A stretch of 8,018 nucleotides of DNA, taken from assembly GCA_050013395.1 (NCBI GenBank), contig JBEKFI010000135.1, positions 1-8,018 on the forward strand. The letters run 5' to 3'. Positions 7,627 to 8,018 of this stretch are shown one piece after another (the stretch's first letter is position 1; each line of letters starts with the position of its first letter). Made by a program: the position numbers and the translations under genes. The notes under the pieces were generated by a model. It saw only the letters and a list, made by a program, of their open reading frames with translations, was not told where the DNA came from and ran no database searches. This stretch comes from JBEKZD01 sp050013395 (lineage in GTDB: Bacteria; Verrucomicrobiota; Verrucomicrobiia; Palsa-1439).

Positions 7627-7743
7627 AATGGTGCCGCACCGAAGGGGTGCAGCCGTCAGCGAGAGTGTCATGCCGTCCGAAGCTGCGCCGGTCTCGCCGC
7701 TCTAGCTCGGGGGCGCCAGCCGTCCGTGGCTGATGGTACCATT
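7627..7743. repeat. Candidate 117-bp palindromic element
   Basis: The ends AATGGTGCC (7627-7635) and GGTACCATT (7735-7743) are inverted repeats with one mismatch. Just inside the left end is the hairpin GCACC (7636-7640) with GGTGC (7646-7650), and just inside the right end CAGCC pairs with GGCTG around GTCCGT. This resembles a small non-coding repeat or MITE-like element, but only one copy is in the window, so mobility cannot be judged. Confidence 0.35.
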
Positions 7744-8018
7744 CGCCGAATTCGGGCAAAACGCAAGCAAGCCAAGCTGTGATCCCGGTCTTCGATCAAA
7801 ACCTGTGCGCCAGTTGAGGCCCGCAGCGATGCGCAGCGGTCTGGCGCGGCAGCCTCGGAATCTGGAACCTGAGGGTTCGCAAATCGTTCAAAGCGGGGAC
7901 CGATTCCTTCCAGACAATACCGCTAGCCTCTTTGGTTTGTTTTGCTGGTCCTAATTTGAAATCCGCAAGCGTTACTTTTCAAAATCGAAGATCCGCATCT
8001 TTGTCCCCTCTGAAGAGT

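Larger units (their letters stand above)
7429..8018. other. Non-coding region upstream of the aldo/keto reductase gene
   Basis: These 590 bases show no gene I can support. The open frames at 7418-7759 (minus) and 7733-7954 (plus) have no motifs, no start signals and shadow-like composition. Apart from the reductase promoter (7436-7465), the region between 7511 and 7743 is dense in inverted repeats, listed separately. From about 7900 to the edge the sequence becomes more AT-rich, as before a gene or at a gene end, but the window stops there. Confidence 0.55.

Noticed and set aside
7418..7759. Minus-strand open frame of 113 codons upstream of the reductase
   Set aside because: It overlaps the reductase start, passes through the inverted-repeat cluster and has Arg-rich, noise-like composition.

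Overview
The window looks like a bacterial chromosome segment of fairly high GC. All five supported protein genes lie on the minus strand, so they are read from right to left. The pgk-tpiA-secG order, the frequent lack of clear Shine-Dalgarno sites and the two families of GTAG-headed palindromes suggest a Verrucomicrobiota-like (Pedosphaera/Limisphaerales-type) bacterium. That placement is an inference from memory and was not tested by a search.

Layout in transcription order. The first 590 bases at the right end (7429-8018) hold no convincing gene but contain several inverted repeats, and a good promoter sits at their left edge. Next is an aldo/keto reductase (6244-7428). A 370-base gap (5874-6243) follows, with a short 9-bp tandem repeat, one solo REP-type hairpin and a candidate promoter. 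Then come pgk (4620-5873), tpiA (3778-4542) and secG (3231-3698): two central glycolytic enzymes and a membrane subunit of the Sec translocon. After a further 164 bases come an M3-family zinc oligopeptidase with a lipoprotein signal (934-3066) and, 34 bases on, the first 299 codons of an OppA-like peptide-binding lipoprotein (1-899, running off the left edge). The last pair reads as a small oligopeptide capture and digestion module outside the cytoplasm.

The most striking content is the repeats. Every gap from pgk to the peptidase gene contains a 58-73 bp element made of two inverted hairpins, each headed by GTAG (family 1), and the gap in front of pgk has a single hairpin of the same family. 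A second family with the same architecture but a different stem sits inside the pgk coding sequence. It is translated in frame as about 21 extra residues in a surface linker. Within each family the stems differ by paired, compensating changes. GTAG/GTGG-headed palindromes are the hallmark of REP/BIME elements moved by RAYT (TnpA-REP) transposases, so the window appears to be a snapshot of a REP-like system that colonises gaps and, once, a housekeeping enzyme.
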